43,617 nt of DNA from Bacteroidota bacterium. GTDB taxonomy: Bacteria; Bacteroidota; Bacteroidia; Bacteroidales; Prolixibacteraceae. Every line of letters starts with the position of its first letter. The stretch's first letter is position 1. Made by a program: the position numbers and the translations under genes. Below the pieces are notes generated by a model. The model had not been told where the DNA came from, did not search any database, and worked only from the letters and a program-made list of their open reading frames with translations. The stretch spans positions 1 through 43,617 of the forward strand of contig JAJUGZ010000027.1 of the NCBI GenBank assembly GCA_029265715.1. Direction: 5' to 3'. Below, one piece after another: positions 7,752-15,520 of the stretch.

Positions 7752-9494
7752 ATGAAATATAATTATTTGCTTATAGTATTTCTGATTCTGCTTTCGGCTT
7801 GTCAGGAAGATTTTTTGGATAGCAAACCTAAAGGAAAACTAAGTGATGAGCTATTGGATTCTCCTGATGGGATTGAAGCTCTTTGCACGGCTGCCTATTC
7901 AGCTCTGGCAGGGCCAGAGGGGAGTGATTTGGCTTTTCTTTCGCCCACTACAAATTGGATTTACGGTGAAGTTCGTTCCGAGAATGCGTATAAAGGCGGA
8001 GGAGGAATTGGAGACATCTGGGAGTACAATGCTTTTGAAACCTTTACAGGTGTTTTTCCCACCAATGGATTGTTAGATCGGAAATGGTATCACATGTATA
8101 TCAGTGTTCAACGGGCAAACAGTGCCATTCGACGGCTGAACGCAGTTTCCGAAGAAGACGTACCTCTGAAGAATGTTCGCTTGGGCGAAATGCGGTTTCT
8201 TCGTGCTCATTTTTATTTCGAACTGAGCCGCTTGTTTAACCACATCCCTTATTTCGATGAGAACGTAAAAATTACCGACTATGTCAATATTTCGAATGTT
8301 GAATTTACCCGCGATCAAATCCTAGAAAAAATTGCCGCCGAATTTGCTGCAGCAGCTGACTTGTTACCTGCAACCCAACCCGAAGAAGGAAGGGCAACCA
8401 AATATGCTGCGAAGGCTTATCAGGCAAAAGTTACGTTGTACAGGGCATATAAACAGAATGATAATAATACGATAGCAAGCATCGACCGGAGTTTGTTAAA
8501 CCAAGTAGTGAGCTTGTGTGATGAGATTGAAACCAACGGTGGATACGGACTACTTTCTGATTTTCAATTTTTGTCCGAAGTCGAACACGAAAATAGCCAA
8601 GAATCGGTTTTTGCCGTTCAATATTCCATCAATGACGGAACCACTAATGGGCGCATAAATTGGAGCAACTTGCTTAATGCTCCAAAAGGGCCGGCATACA
8701 GCGGCGACGGATTCTTTCAGCCTAGCCAGAATCTGGTTAATTCATATAAAACCGACGCAAATGGCCTTCCGGCGATGGATACATATAACAACAGTAACCT
8801 AATGACGATCCAAGATGGATTTGATAACTCAGTTGACCCGCGCTTAGATTTTACCGTTGGTCGGATTGGTATTCGTTGGAAAAATTACGCCGGGTCTCCT
8901 TATTCAGAAAATTGGGCTCGAGAACCGGCTACTTACGGATATTACCACACCAAAAAATTTCTGGTTTCACCTGAGTCTCCTTATATGGTAAAAGGTTGGC
9001 CTTGGGGCGGTTCGGCTCTGAATTTTGATATCATCCGGTATGCTGATGTCCTTTTGTGGAAAGCCGAAGCATTAATTGAGTTAGGAAGACAGAATGAGGC
9101 TGTCGGTTTGATTAATCGTGTTCGTGAGCGGGCCAAAAACAGCAAATATGTGCTGGCTTGGAACAATACCAGTAATACCGATTATGCTGCCAATTATAAA
9201 ATAGAACTCTATAAACCTGGAGTAAATTGTAATTGGACCCAGGATTTTGCCCGAAAAGCCCTGCGTTTTGAGCGTAAACTTGAATTGGCAATGGAGGGTG
9301 AACGTTTTTTTGACTTGGTACGCTGGGGAGTAGCTGCAGATGTTCTGAACAATGAGTATTTTCCGAAAGAAAAATTATTGAGAACCTATCTGCAAAACTC
9401 AACTTTTGTGGCAGGTCGGGACGAATACTTTCCGATTCCGGAAAACCAGATTAACTTTTCAGGCGGACTTTATAAACAAAATCCTGGCTATTAG
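7752..9494 (+). CDS. SusD/RagB glycan-binding lipoprotein
   Basis: The surface lipoprotein lid of the SusC channel, 580 residues. The signal peptide ends in the lipobox LLSAC with Cys17. The N-terminal part carries SusD tetratricopeptide-like helices (LGEMRFLRAHFYFELSRLF is the typical motif), and the C-terminal RagB/SusD region has NFDIIRYADVLLWKAEALIE, INRVRERA and FERKLELAMEGERFFDLVRW. Its start lies 30 bases after SusC, so the two are surely co-transcribed. The gap to the next gene (682 bases) is filled by repeat units rather than by a third surface-binding protein, as is often found here in other loci. Confidence 0.97.
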   Translation: MKYNYLLIVFLILLSACQEDFLDSKPKGKLSDELLDSPDGIEALCTAAYSALAGPEGSDLAFLSPTTNWIYGEVRSENAYKGGGGIGDIWEYNAFETFTGVFPTNGLLDRKWYHMYISVQRANSAIRRLNAVSEEDVPLKNVRLGEMRFLRAHFYFELSRLFNHIPYFDENVKITDYVNISNVEFTRDQILEKIAAEFAAAADLLPATQPEEGRATKYAAKAYQAKVTLYRAYKQNDNNTIASIDRSLLNQVVSLCDEIETNGGYGLLSDFQFLSEVEHENSQESVFAVQYSINDGTTNGRINWSNLLNAPKGPAYSGDGFFQPSQNLVNSYKTDANGLPAMDTYNNSNLMTIQDGFDNSVDPRLDFTVGRIGIRWKNYAGSPYSENWAREPATYGYYHTKKFLVSPESPYMVKGWPWGGSALNFDIIRYADVLLWKAEALIELGRQNEAVGLINRVRERAKNSKYVLAWNNTSNTDYAANYKIELYKPGVNCNWTQDFARKALRFERKLELAMEGERFFDLVRWGVAADVLNNEYFPKEKLLRTYLQNSTFVAGRDEYFPIPENQINFSGGLYKQNPGY

Positions 9495-9516
9495 AAAACG
9501 AAAAATGAAGAAAAAG

Positions 9517-9627
9517 AACAGGGCTTCTCAACAAGTCAGATAACAGATAACGGTTCCTCTTATCAGTAAAGATTTTTATGGAAGAGGATCACAATGGTTG
9601 GATTGACTTTTTGGGCTAGTCCCTGTT
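9517..9627. other. Nested inverted repeats downstream of susD
   Basis: AACAGGG (9517-9523) and CCCTGTT (9621-9627) enclose an inner repeat in which CCTCTT is answered by AAGAGG. It may fold into a branched RNA that attenuates the transcript after susD. No T-tract follows, so a plain terminator is not supported. Confidence 0.35.
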
Positions 9628-9663
9628 TTGCCTATTCTGATTTGGCCATCAAATTAATTATCC

Positions 9664-9754
9664 ATGAAACGAGCCAGAAGAGATAGTCTTACAAACAGGG
9701 GCATGGTTACAATGGCGAGTTCCATCTGGCAATTAAAAATCAAACTATAAACAG
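9664..9754 (+). repeat. ATGAAA-bounded unit A1 (type U, 91 bp)
   Basis: Starts with ATGAAACGAGCC and ends just before the next ATGAAA at 9755. It shares GGGGCATG, TGGCGAGTTCCATCTGGCAA and the tail TATAAACAG with the unit at 26401. The left arm ATGAAAC partly pairs with GTTCCAT downstream. Confidence 0.75.
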
Positions 9755-9842
9755 ATGAAATGAGCATGATTCGCAGGAACATCAATAAGAATGATTATTC
9801 TTCTATCATGCGACAAATTAAAAACTGATAAAAAATAAACGC
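9755..9842 (+). repeat. ATGAAA-bounded unit A2 (type V, 88 bp)
   Basis: Starts ATGAAATGAGCATGATTCGC, ends before ATGAGA at 9843. It has a stem GCATGAT/ATCATGC with an inner hairpin AAGAAT/ATTCTT. It is homologous to unit B2 at 24894 but lacks about 12 bases after the right arm. Confidence 0.7.
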
Positions 9843-10033
9843 ATGAGATAGCCATGTGCGCTAAAGTTCACACCAACCGAAAATGTACAACTGGCTATTC
9901 GCTTCGCGGATTTCACTGCGTGGATCTTTGCTGCGCTCCGATTCGCAAGCTCAATTCCATGTCGGTGCGAATTTTATTGAAAAGCAAAAGCTGTTACGAA
10001 AATTGTACGAACCAACATTGAAAATTTATACGA
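9843..10033 (+). repeat. ATGAAA-bounded unit A3 (type S with 57-bp insert, 191 bp)
   Basis: A 134-bp type S unit with a 57-bp insert after GGCTATTC. It starts with the variant ATGAGATAGCCAT. The 3' module GTTACGAAAATTGTACGAAC to TTTATACG is shared with the units at 15466, 24702, 36217, 36351 and 41571. Confidence 0.8.
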
Positions 10034-10176
10034 ATGAAACGAACATGCCACGGTAACAAAATTTATGGTGGTGGCACCAAAGGCCATGTAAAAATTAGTA
10101 GAGAAGCTAATTTTCATGGCATGGAGTTCCATAAGTACACACCTAAATTTCAATGTTCTAACAACAATATTTACTT
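10034..10176 (+). repeat. ATGAAA-bounded unit A4 (type T, 143 bp) abutting a start codon
   Basis: Starts ATGAAACGAACATGCCACGG and ends TTTACTT immediately before the ATGAAA start codon at 10177. ACATGCCA pairs with TGGCATG in the middle. An open frame of 48 codons runs through it and stops at 10178-10180, overlapping the next ATG as ATGA. Copies are at 26619 and 36077. Confidence 0.8.
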
Positions 10177-11388
10177 ATGAAACTTAGTGTGCAAATATTA
10201 TTGGTTGTTGCTTTAGGAATCTCTTTATTGCAGGTTGGATGTAAAAAAATAACAGAGGAATACATTACGATTGAGGAACCAATGGTCGAAATGGACGGAT
10301 TCGTGATAACGAAATTTGGGGCCGTTGGTGACGGGAAGACGGATTGTTCCGGAATTATTAATGATCTGATCAATAAACTACCAGCTTCGGGAGGAACAAT
10401 AATTATTCCTGAAGGGGATTTCCTTTTAAACAACCCAATTGTTATCAAACGGAATTTTGTCACGATCAAAGGCCTTAATCCCGGATTAAGGAGCAATGTG
10501 GACATAGCATTGGTTTCGCTGCAGAATCCGGGCGGAGGCAGCAAACTGCTTTTGGGAAATGCAGCTGTGGCTATTGAGGTTCCTGTATTACCCGATGTTA
10601 ACGGGATGAAAAACAGAATTTCAGGAGTAGTAATTCGCGACTTATTAATTGCGGGTAAGAACTCAAATATCGGAACAGGAATCAGTATTTTGCAGGACAA
10701 CGATGGGATACGGATTGACAATGTTATAGGGATTAATCTGTATACCGGGATCGTTGCAAATGCCGCTGATGCCATGATTATTAACTCGTGCTGGATTTCT
10801 GAAGTGAGAAATAGTATTTGGATGACCCATGGCATTCAAAATATGATCAGCAATTGTCAGTTAGGTGCCCAACCGGGAGGCATAACCGTTAATCTGACAA
10901 ACCAGGAAAATATGTTGATTATCGGAAACCATATTTACCCTGATGGCGATGTCAACCTGCAACTGAATAATTGTAGTTACACTAATGTATCATCCAATAA
11001 CTTCCAAAGCTACTATGTTGGTATGATTGAATTGAATGGTGGATATCTCAATTTGTTGAGTAGCAATGTAATATGGATGCGCCAACCACATGATGTTAGC
11101 CGACAATTGCGTGGAAAGACCAATGATTACGGTGTAATTCGGGTTGAGGGGGATGGTCATTTTATTACCAATAACCTGGTTAATTGCGACTGGGTCGTTG
11201 CTACAGGAAACCCGGTCTGTATTCGTTCTGTCAGCGGGGTAGGCAATAGTTTTCACAACATTAAATTTATCAATATGGACAGCAATCGTTTGTTCCTGGT
11301 GAATGAAACTACTGAGATTATTCATTCTGCGCCACCTGAAAAAGTGGCGGTTGAGGGGGATGCTAATAAAGTGACGATTATCTATTGA
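10177..11388 (+). CDS. GH91 inulin fructotransferase-like lipoprotein
   Basis: A 403-residue lipoprotein (lipobox LLQVGC, Cys22) with a right-handed beta-helix. Residues 42-100 match the pectate-lyase-3 type start (FGAVGDGKTDCSGIINDLI, GGTIIIPEGDF). The middle resembles GH91 inulin fructotransferase, which cuts inulin to difructose dianhydride, or the related DFA III hydrolase: ADAMIINSCWISE, GNHIYPDGDVNLQL, NNFQSYYVGMIELNGG, DYGVIRVEGDGHFITNNL. Asp198 and Glu209 keep the 11-residue spacing recalled for the catalytic pair Asp233/Glu244 of the Bacillus snu-7 enzyme. Its place between SusD and two GH32 genes fits a fructan substrate. Synthase or hydrolase activity cannot be told from sequence. 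The start codon directly follows a four-unit repeat array. Confidence 0.78.
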   Translation: MKLSVQILLVVALGISLLQVGCKKITEEYITIEEPMVEMDGFVITKFGAVGDGKTDCSGIINDLINKLPASGGTIIIPEGDFLLNNPIVIKRNFVTIKGLNPGLRSNVDIALVSLQNPGGGSKLLLGNAAVAIEVPVLPDVNGMKNRISGVVIRDLLIAGKNSNIGTGISILQDNDGIRIDNVIGINLYTGIVANAADAMIINSCWISEVRNSIWMTHGIQNMISNCQLGAQPGGITVNLTNQENMLIIGNHIYPDGDVNLQLNNCSYTNVSSNNFQSYYVGMIELNGGYLNLLSSNVIWMRQPHDVSRQLRGKTNDYGVIRVEGDGHFITNNLVNCDWVVATGNPVCIRSVSGVGNSFHNIKFINMDSNRLFLVNETTEIIHSAPPEKVAVEGDANKVTIIY

Positions 11389-11426
11389 ATTACAAACTTT
11401 ACCGAAAAATCCAAAAATCGATTTTT

Positions 11427-13592
11427 ATGAAATACGATACCGCATCGTTTCTTCGATTTTCAACTAGTGTACTATTCCTTATTTGTTTTACAACTAGCTT
11501 AAAAGCTCAGTTTATTTGGAATTTTGATGAGGCGGAACCTCTGAAAACCATCTCCGGCGAGGGTGAATTGTCTTTACACAGCATCAAAAACACAACCGAA
11601 CTTACCTCGGGAATCATTGGGAAAGGGTTTCGCACCGCCGGTTATACCGGCTGGTTGACTGCGGAAATTGAACCGGTAAGGACCCCTTACTCCATTTCAG
11701 GCTGGTTTGCCCTGGAGTCGTTCCCAACTGATACCGCTGCTTTCTTGGGAGTACGTGATACAGTCACACAACAATCGCTAGCTGTTGTTGTTGATCGCTT
11801 TGGCGATATCCTGATTAGTGTAGGAAGACAGGACACATACAAGTACCGGCCAACGAGTTGGGCAGTCGAACGGTTTAAATGGATATCGGTTGCCCTGTCA
11901 GTAGGGAAAGAACAGGCAGATATTTTTATCGATGGGGTCCGGATCCCGAATGTTTTGCCTGCAGAAGAAATTCCGGCACGAATTCACGAATTGATCGTGG
12001 CGAAAGACTTCAGGGATAAACAACTGGGAGGGCAACATCTAACCATCATCAATGGCATTGTGGACGAACTGAGGTTCAGCGATTCGGTTGTCGATACTGA
12101 AAAGCTAACGAACGAAGTAGTGCATTTGTCGAATAATGTGCCCGTGTTGGCAATTCCGAAAAGCCGGTTTCAGGATGATTTCAGCCGGCCGAAATATCAC
12201 TTGTTGCCAGCTGGCAACTGGACCAACGAAACACATGGTCTGATTTATTACAAAGGCAAGTATCATATTTTCAATCAGAAAAATGCATCTAATCTGCACC
12301 TGCTTCAGATAAACTGGGGACATTTCAGCAGTCCCGACCTGATTAACTGGATCGAACATAAACCGGTTCTTACCCCCGAAAAAGGCTATGATCAGAACGG
12401 AATCTGGTCGGGTCATGTGGTGATCAATGATGAAGGCGTTCCCGTTATCTTTTACACCTCGGGAGGGAAGCACATGGGGGTTGGAATGGCATTTCCCAAA
12501 GATTCAGACCTGATAGAATGGGTAAAATACGAAGGGAACCCGATCATCTTGGGGCAACCCGAAGGGTATTCCCGATCTGATTTAAGGGATCCGTATGTTT
12601 GGAGAGAAGGAGATATTTGGTACATGATTATTGGTTTTGGCATCGAGGATGAAAGGGGTCAGCGAGGTGCGGTACTTCTCTATTCTTCCATCGACTTGAA
12701 AAACTGGAACTTTTTGCACCCGCTTTTTGAGGGTAACCCGGAAGTGGATAATACCGGAATATTTTGGGAAATGCCTGTATTTAAAAAAGTGGACGGCAAA
12801 TATGTTTTGCTGATTAATAAGGTGCCGCACAATGGTGTTCCGGCAAGGTCTATGTACTGGATTGGTGATTTTAAACATGAAAAATTCATCCCTGACAATC
12901 CTTTGCCTCAAAATCTCGAAGTTATCAACCGCTTGCTTTCACCTTCTGTTGCCTATGACAAAGACAGCCTGATAACAGCCATTGCCATCATTCCCGATGA
13001 AATTGGGGGCGAGGCAGCAAGGCAACATGGATGGACACATTTGTATAGCATTCCGAGAGTTTGGGAGCTAAAAGAAAGCAAGTTAATCCAAAAACCACAT
13101 CCGGTACTTAAAAATCTTCGTGATAAGAGCAATAGAAGCGTCAAAACAGTGGTGCAAAACGGGGAACCCCTGCAGTTAGTTTCTGGGCATCAGTATGAGG
13201 TGCAAGCTACCTTTTCCCCGAATCAAGCCAAGAAATTTGGGTTCATCTTGTACAAGAATCCGGACAATTCGGAGTTTACGAAAATCTACTATGATGTAGT
13301 GGCACAAGAGATTATTGTTGATCAAAGCCACTCAAGTCTAAGAAAAGACATTCCGCTTCTGCTGAAAAAGGAGCCGTATCCTCTGGATGTCTCAGCTCCC
13401 GTTGATTTCCATATTTATGTGGATGGATCTGTTGTTGAAATATTTATCAATGAGCAGGATGCCTTTACTTCTCGAATCTTTCCATTGAAAGAAAGTAGTA
13501 AGGATTTTTGTGTTTTTTCGGAAGGAGGAAACATTGAAATCAGTGCTAACATATGGCCGCTAAAACCGGCACAAATGGATACTGATTTTTAA
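11427..13592 (+). CDS. LamG-GH32 protein with altered nucleophile motif
   Basis: A secreted 721-residue protein: signal peptide about 1-28 (ends SLKAQ), LamG/concanavalin-like domain about 29-225 (SGWFALESF, IFIDGVRIP, GIVDELRFSD), GH32 five-bladed propeller about 255-560, and a beta-sandwich to the end. The transition-state Asp (LRDPYVW, Asp388) and acid/base Glu (WEMPVF, Glu448) are present. The nucleophile motif, normally WMNDPNG, reads WTNETHG, with Glu268 in place of the Asp. Activity may be changed or lost. A TTG at 11385 would extend the frame and overlap the previous stop, but the ATG at 11427 gives a proper signal peptide. The context suggests a fructan or fructan-derived substrate. 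Confidence 0.85.
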   Translation: MKYDTASFLRFSTSVLFLICFTTSLKAQFIWNFDEAEPLKTISGEGELSLHSIKNTTELTSGIIGKGFRTAGYTGWLTAEIEPVRTPYSISGWFALESFPTDTAAFLGVRDTVTQQSLAVVVDRFGDILISVGRQDTYKYRPTSWAVERFKWISVALSVGKEQADIFIDGVRIPNVLPAEEIPARIHELIVAKDFRDKQLGGQHLTIINGIVDELRFSDSVVDTEKLTNEVVHLSNNVPVLAIPKSRFQDDFSRPKYHLLPAGNWTNETHGLIYYKGKYHIFNQKNASNLHLLQINWGHFSSPDLINWIEHKPVLTPEKGYDQNGIWSGHVVINDEGVPVIFYTSGGKHMGVGMAFPKDSDLIEWVKYEGNPIILGQPEGYSRSDLRDPYVWREGDIWYMIIGFGIEDERGQRGAVLLYSSIDLKNWNFLHPLFEGNPEVDNTGIFWEMPVFKKVDGKYVLLINKVPHNGVPARSMYWIGDFKHEKFIPDNPLPQNLEVINRLLSPSVAYDKDSLITAIAIIPDEIGGEAARQHGWTHLYSIPRVWELKESKLIQKPHPVLKNLRDKSNRSVKTVVQNGEPLQLVSGHQYEVQATFSPNQAKKFGFILYKNPDNSEFTKIYYDVVAQEIIVDQSHSSLRKDIPLLLKKEPYPLDVSAPVDFHIYVDGSVVEIFINEQDAFTSRIFPLKESSKDFCVFSEGGNIEISANIWPLKPAQMDTDF

Positions 13593-13609
13593 CTGTAAAT
13601 AAAATTCTT

Positions 13610-15469
13610 ATGAGATTTGAAAACCTAAATAAAATGAAGGGCAGAGCAATGATGTTTTTAACATTGACAATGATACTTGCTTGTGTTAACCAAAAATCCA
13701 TGAAAAAACCAAAAAGCGAAAAGACAACCATGACAGTTGGGTTTAAAGTAACAAATCGCGGCTTGTTGCTCTCAAGGGAAGATCGCGGGGACGAAAAAAC
13801 AATGAGTTTGCTAAGCGATGGAACATACAGAAATACCTTTGTCGTTTACCCAGTTAAAAACCAGATTGATAGCTGGGAGCCAATCGAGCAGAAAGCTTTG
13901 GGGCAACAGCCAGATGAAATTACTTTCTTCGATTTTGAAGGTTTTGATTTGTTCTTAGATTCGTTAAAACTGTTGGATGTGTTTAATCCTTACAATGAGA
14001 AATATCGTCCTTTTTTTCATTTTACCCCGACTTCCGGCTGGATGAACGACCCGAACGGCCTGGTTTATTACGATGGTGGATACCACCTGTTCTATCAATA
14101 TTATCCCGACAGCACAGTATGGGGACCGATGCATTGGGGACATGCTATTAGTACCGATTTGGTTCATTGGGAACAGATGCCTGTTTCCTTGTATCCTGAC
14201 TCGCTGGGCTGGATTTTCTCGGGCAGTGCAGTTGTCGATATCAACAATACCTCGGGGCTGGGAACTATTGAAAACCCGCCGATGGTTGCCCTTTATACTT
14301 ACCACAATCGGCCCTTGGAGGATACAGGATGCGATACTTTTCAGTATCAAGGACTGGCTTATAGTATTGATAAAGGACGCACTTGGATGAAATACGAACA
14401 TAATCCGGTTTTGAGAAATCCTAGAATCCGCGACTTTCGCGATCCCAAAATTATCTGGTATGAAGAATTGAAGCGTTGGATAATGATCCTCGCTGTTCAG
14501 GATCATATCAGTATTTATTCTTCGTCAAACCTTATGAACTGGACTTTCGAGAGCAATTTCGGTGAAGGTACGGGTGCGCACGGTGGAGTTTGGGAATGCC
14601 CGGATCTTTTCCCGATGCAGGCCGGCGACACCACCAAATGGGTCATGCTGGTCAGTATTAATCCCGGAGGACCTAACGGGGGCTCGGCTACCCAGTATTT
14701 TGTCGGCGATTTCGACGGGCATACTTTTACCCGGGAAGGAACCAAAACAAAATGGGTCGATTACGGCAAAGACAATTACGCCGGGGTCACCTGGTCGAAT
14801 GTGCCGAAAGGAGACGGACGCCGCCTCGCTATCGGGTGGATGAACAACTGGCAGTATGCCGACAAGATACCGACCGGAAAATGGCGGGGAGCGATGACTG
14901 TTGCACGCGAGTTGGAACTGGTTGAGATTTATAATGACTATTTGCTGGTTTCCAGGCCTGTTGTTGAACTTCAAACATTGCGCGGCAAGGAAGAACTGTT
15001 GAAGCCAGGGATCGTTTCGGGTGAAATGGAAATAAAAAAAGTATTCACTCTCCCCCTCGAAATAAATCTTCATTTCGACACCAAAAATTCTTCGGCAATG
15101 ACTTTTGCTGAGCGTTTCGGTATCATACTGTCCAACGAAAACAACGAAAAACTACAGATTGGCTACGATAACCTCAACAAGCTGTTTTTTATCGACCGCA
15201 CCGGAGCAGGCTGGGACAGTCCGGCCAAAGATTTTGCAGGAATTCATTATGCACCGTACATCAATAATGAGCCGGTACTGGACATGCACCTGCTTATTGA
15301 CCGGGCATCCGTTGAACTGTTTGCCAAGGGGGGGCTGGTGGTTATGACCGAACAGTTTTTCCCAACGAAACCATTCACCTCAATCAGCCTTTTCTCTGAG
15401 CGCGGCGAGGTCTCGTTAACTGAAGGCGTAATATGGCCAATGGAAAGCATTTGGAATGATATTAAATGA
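13610..15469 (+). CDS. GH32 exo-fructanase (levanase/inulinase type) lipoprotein
   Basis: Hydrolyses beta-fructans, probably releasing fructose from chain ends. 619 residues with lipobox MILAC (Cys25; a start at 13634 is also possible). An N-terminal extension of about 110 residues of the type seen before Bacteroidota GH32 domains (possibly DUF4980) precedes a canonical propeller: WMNDPNG at 144-150 with nucleophile Asp147, FRDP with Asp278, WECP with acid/base Glu329. A GH32 C-terminal sandwich ends the protein (LLIDRASVELFA). The stop codon TGA at 15467 lies inside an ATGAAA hexamer, which suggests that it once overlapped the next gene's start by four bases. Confidence 0.95.
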   Translation: MRFENLNKMKGRAMMFLTLTMILACVNQKSMKKPKSEKTTMTVGFKVTNRGLLLSREDRGDEKTMSLLSDGTYRNTFVVYPVKNQIDSWEPIEQKALGQQPDEITFFDFEGFDLFLDSLKLLDVFNPYNEKYRPFFHFTPTSGWMNDPNGLVYYDGGYHLFYQYYPDSTVWGPMHWGHAISTDLVHWEQMPVSLYPDSLGWIFSGSAVVDINNTSGLGTIENPPMVALYTYHNRPLEDTGCDTFQYQGLAYSIDKGRTWMKYEHNPVLRNPRIRDFRDPKIIWYEELKRWIMILAVQDHISIYSSSNLMNWTFESNFGEGTGAHGGVWECPDLFPMQAGDTTKWVMLVSINPGGPNGGSATQYFVGDFDGHTFTREGTKTKWVDYGKDNYAGVTWSNVPKGDGRRLAIGWMNNWQYADKIPTGKWRGAMTVARELELVEIYNDYLLVSRPVVELQTLRGKEELLKPGIVSGEMEIKKVFTLPLEINLHFDTKNSSAMTFAERFGIILSNENNEKLQIGYDNLNKLFFIDRTGAGWDSPAKDFAGIHYAPYINNEPVLDMHLLIDRASVELFAKGGLVVMTEQFFPTKPFTSISLFSERGEVSLTEGVIWPMESIWNDIK

Positions 15470-15520
15470 AAATAAAGCAGTTACGAAAATTATACAAACC
15501 TATTTTGAAAATCTATACGA
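15466..15520 (+). repeat. Short ATGAAA-bounded remnant F (3' module only, 55 bp)
   Basis: Lies between ATGAAA at 15466 (overlapping the GH32 stop) and the ATGAAA start codon at 15521. It contains only the type S 3' module in a diverged form (GCAGTTACGAAAATTATAC, then TGAAAATCTATACGA). Confidence 0.75.

Noticed and set aside
9664-10176. CRISPR array
   Set aside because: The units differ in length and type, share only a six-base boundary, and there are no constant repeats with unique spacers and no cas genes.
9664-10176. Integron cassette array
   Set aside because: No integrase gene and no attC-like paired core sites are seen, and units without any gene make up most of the array.
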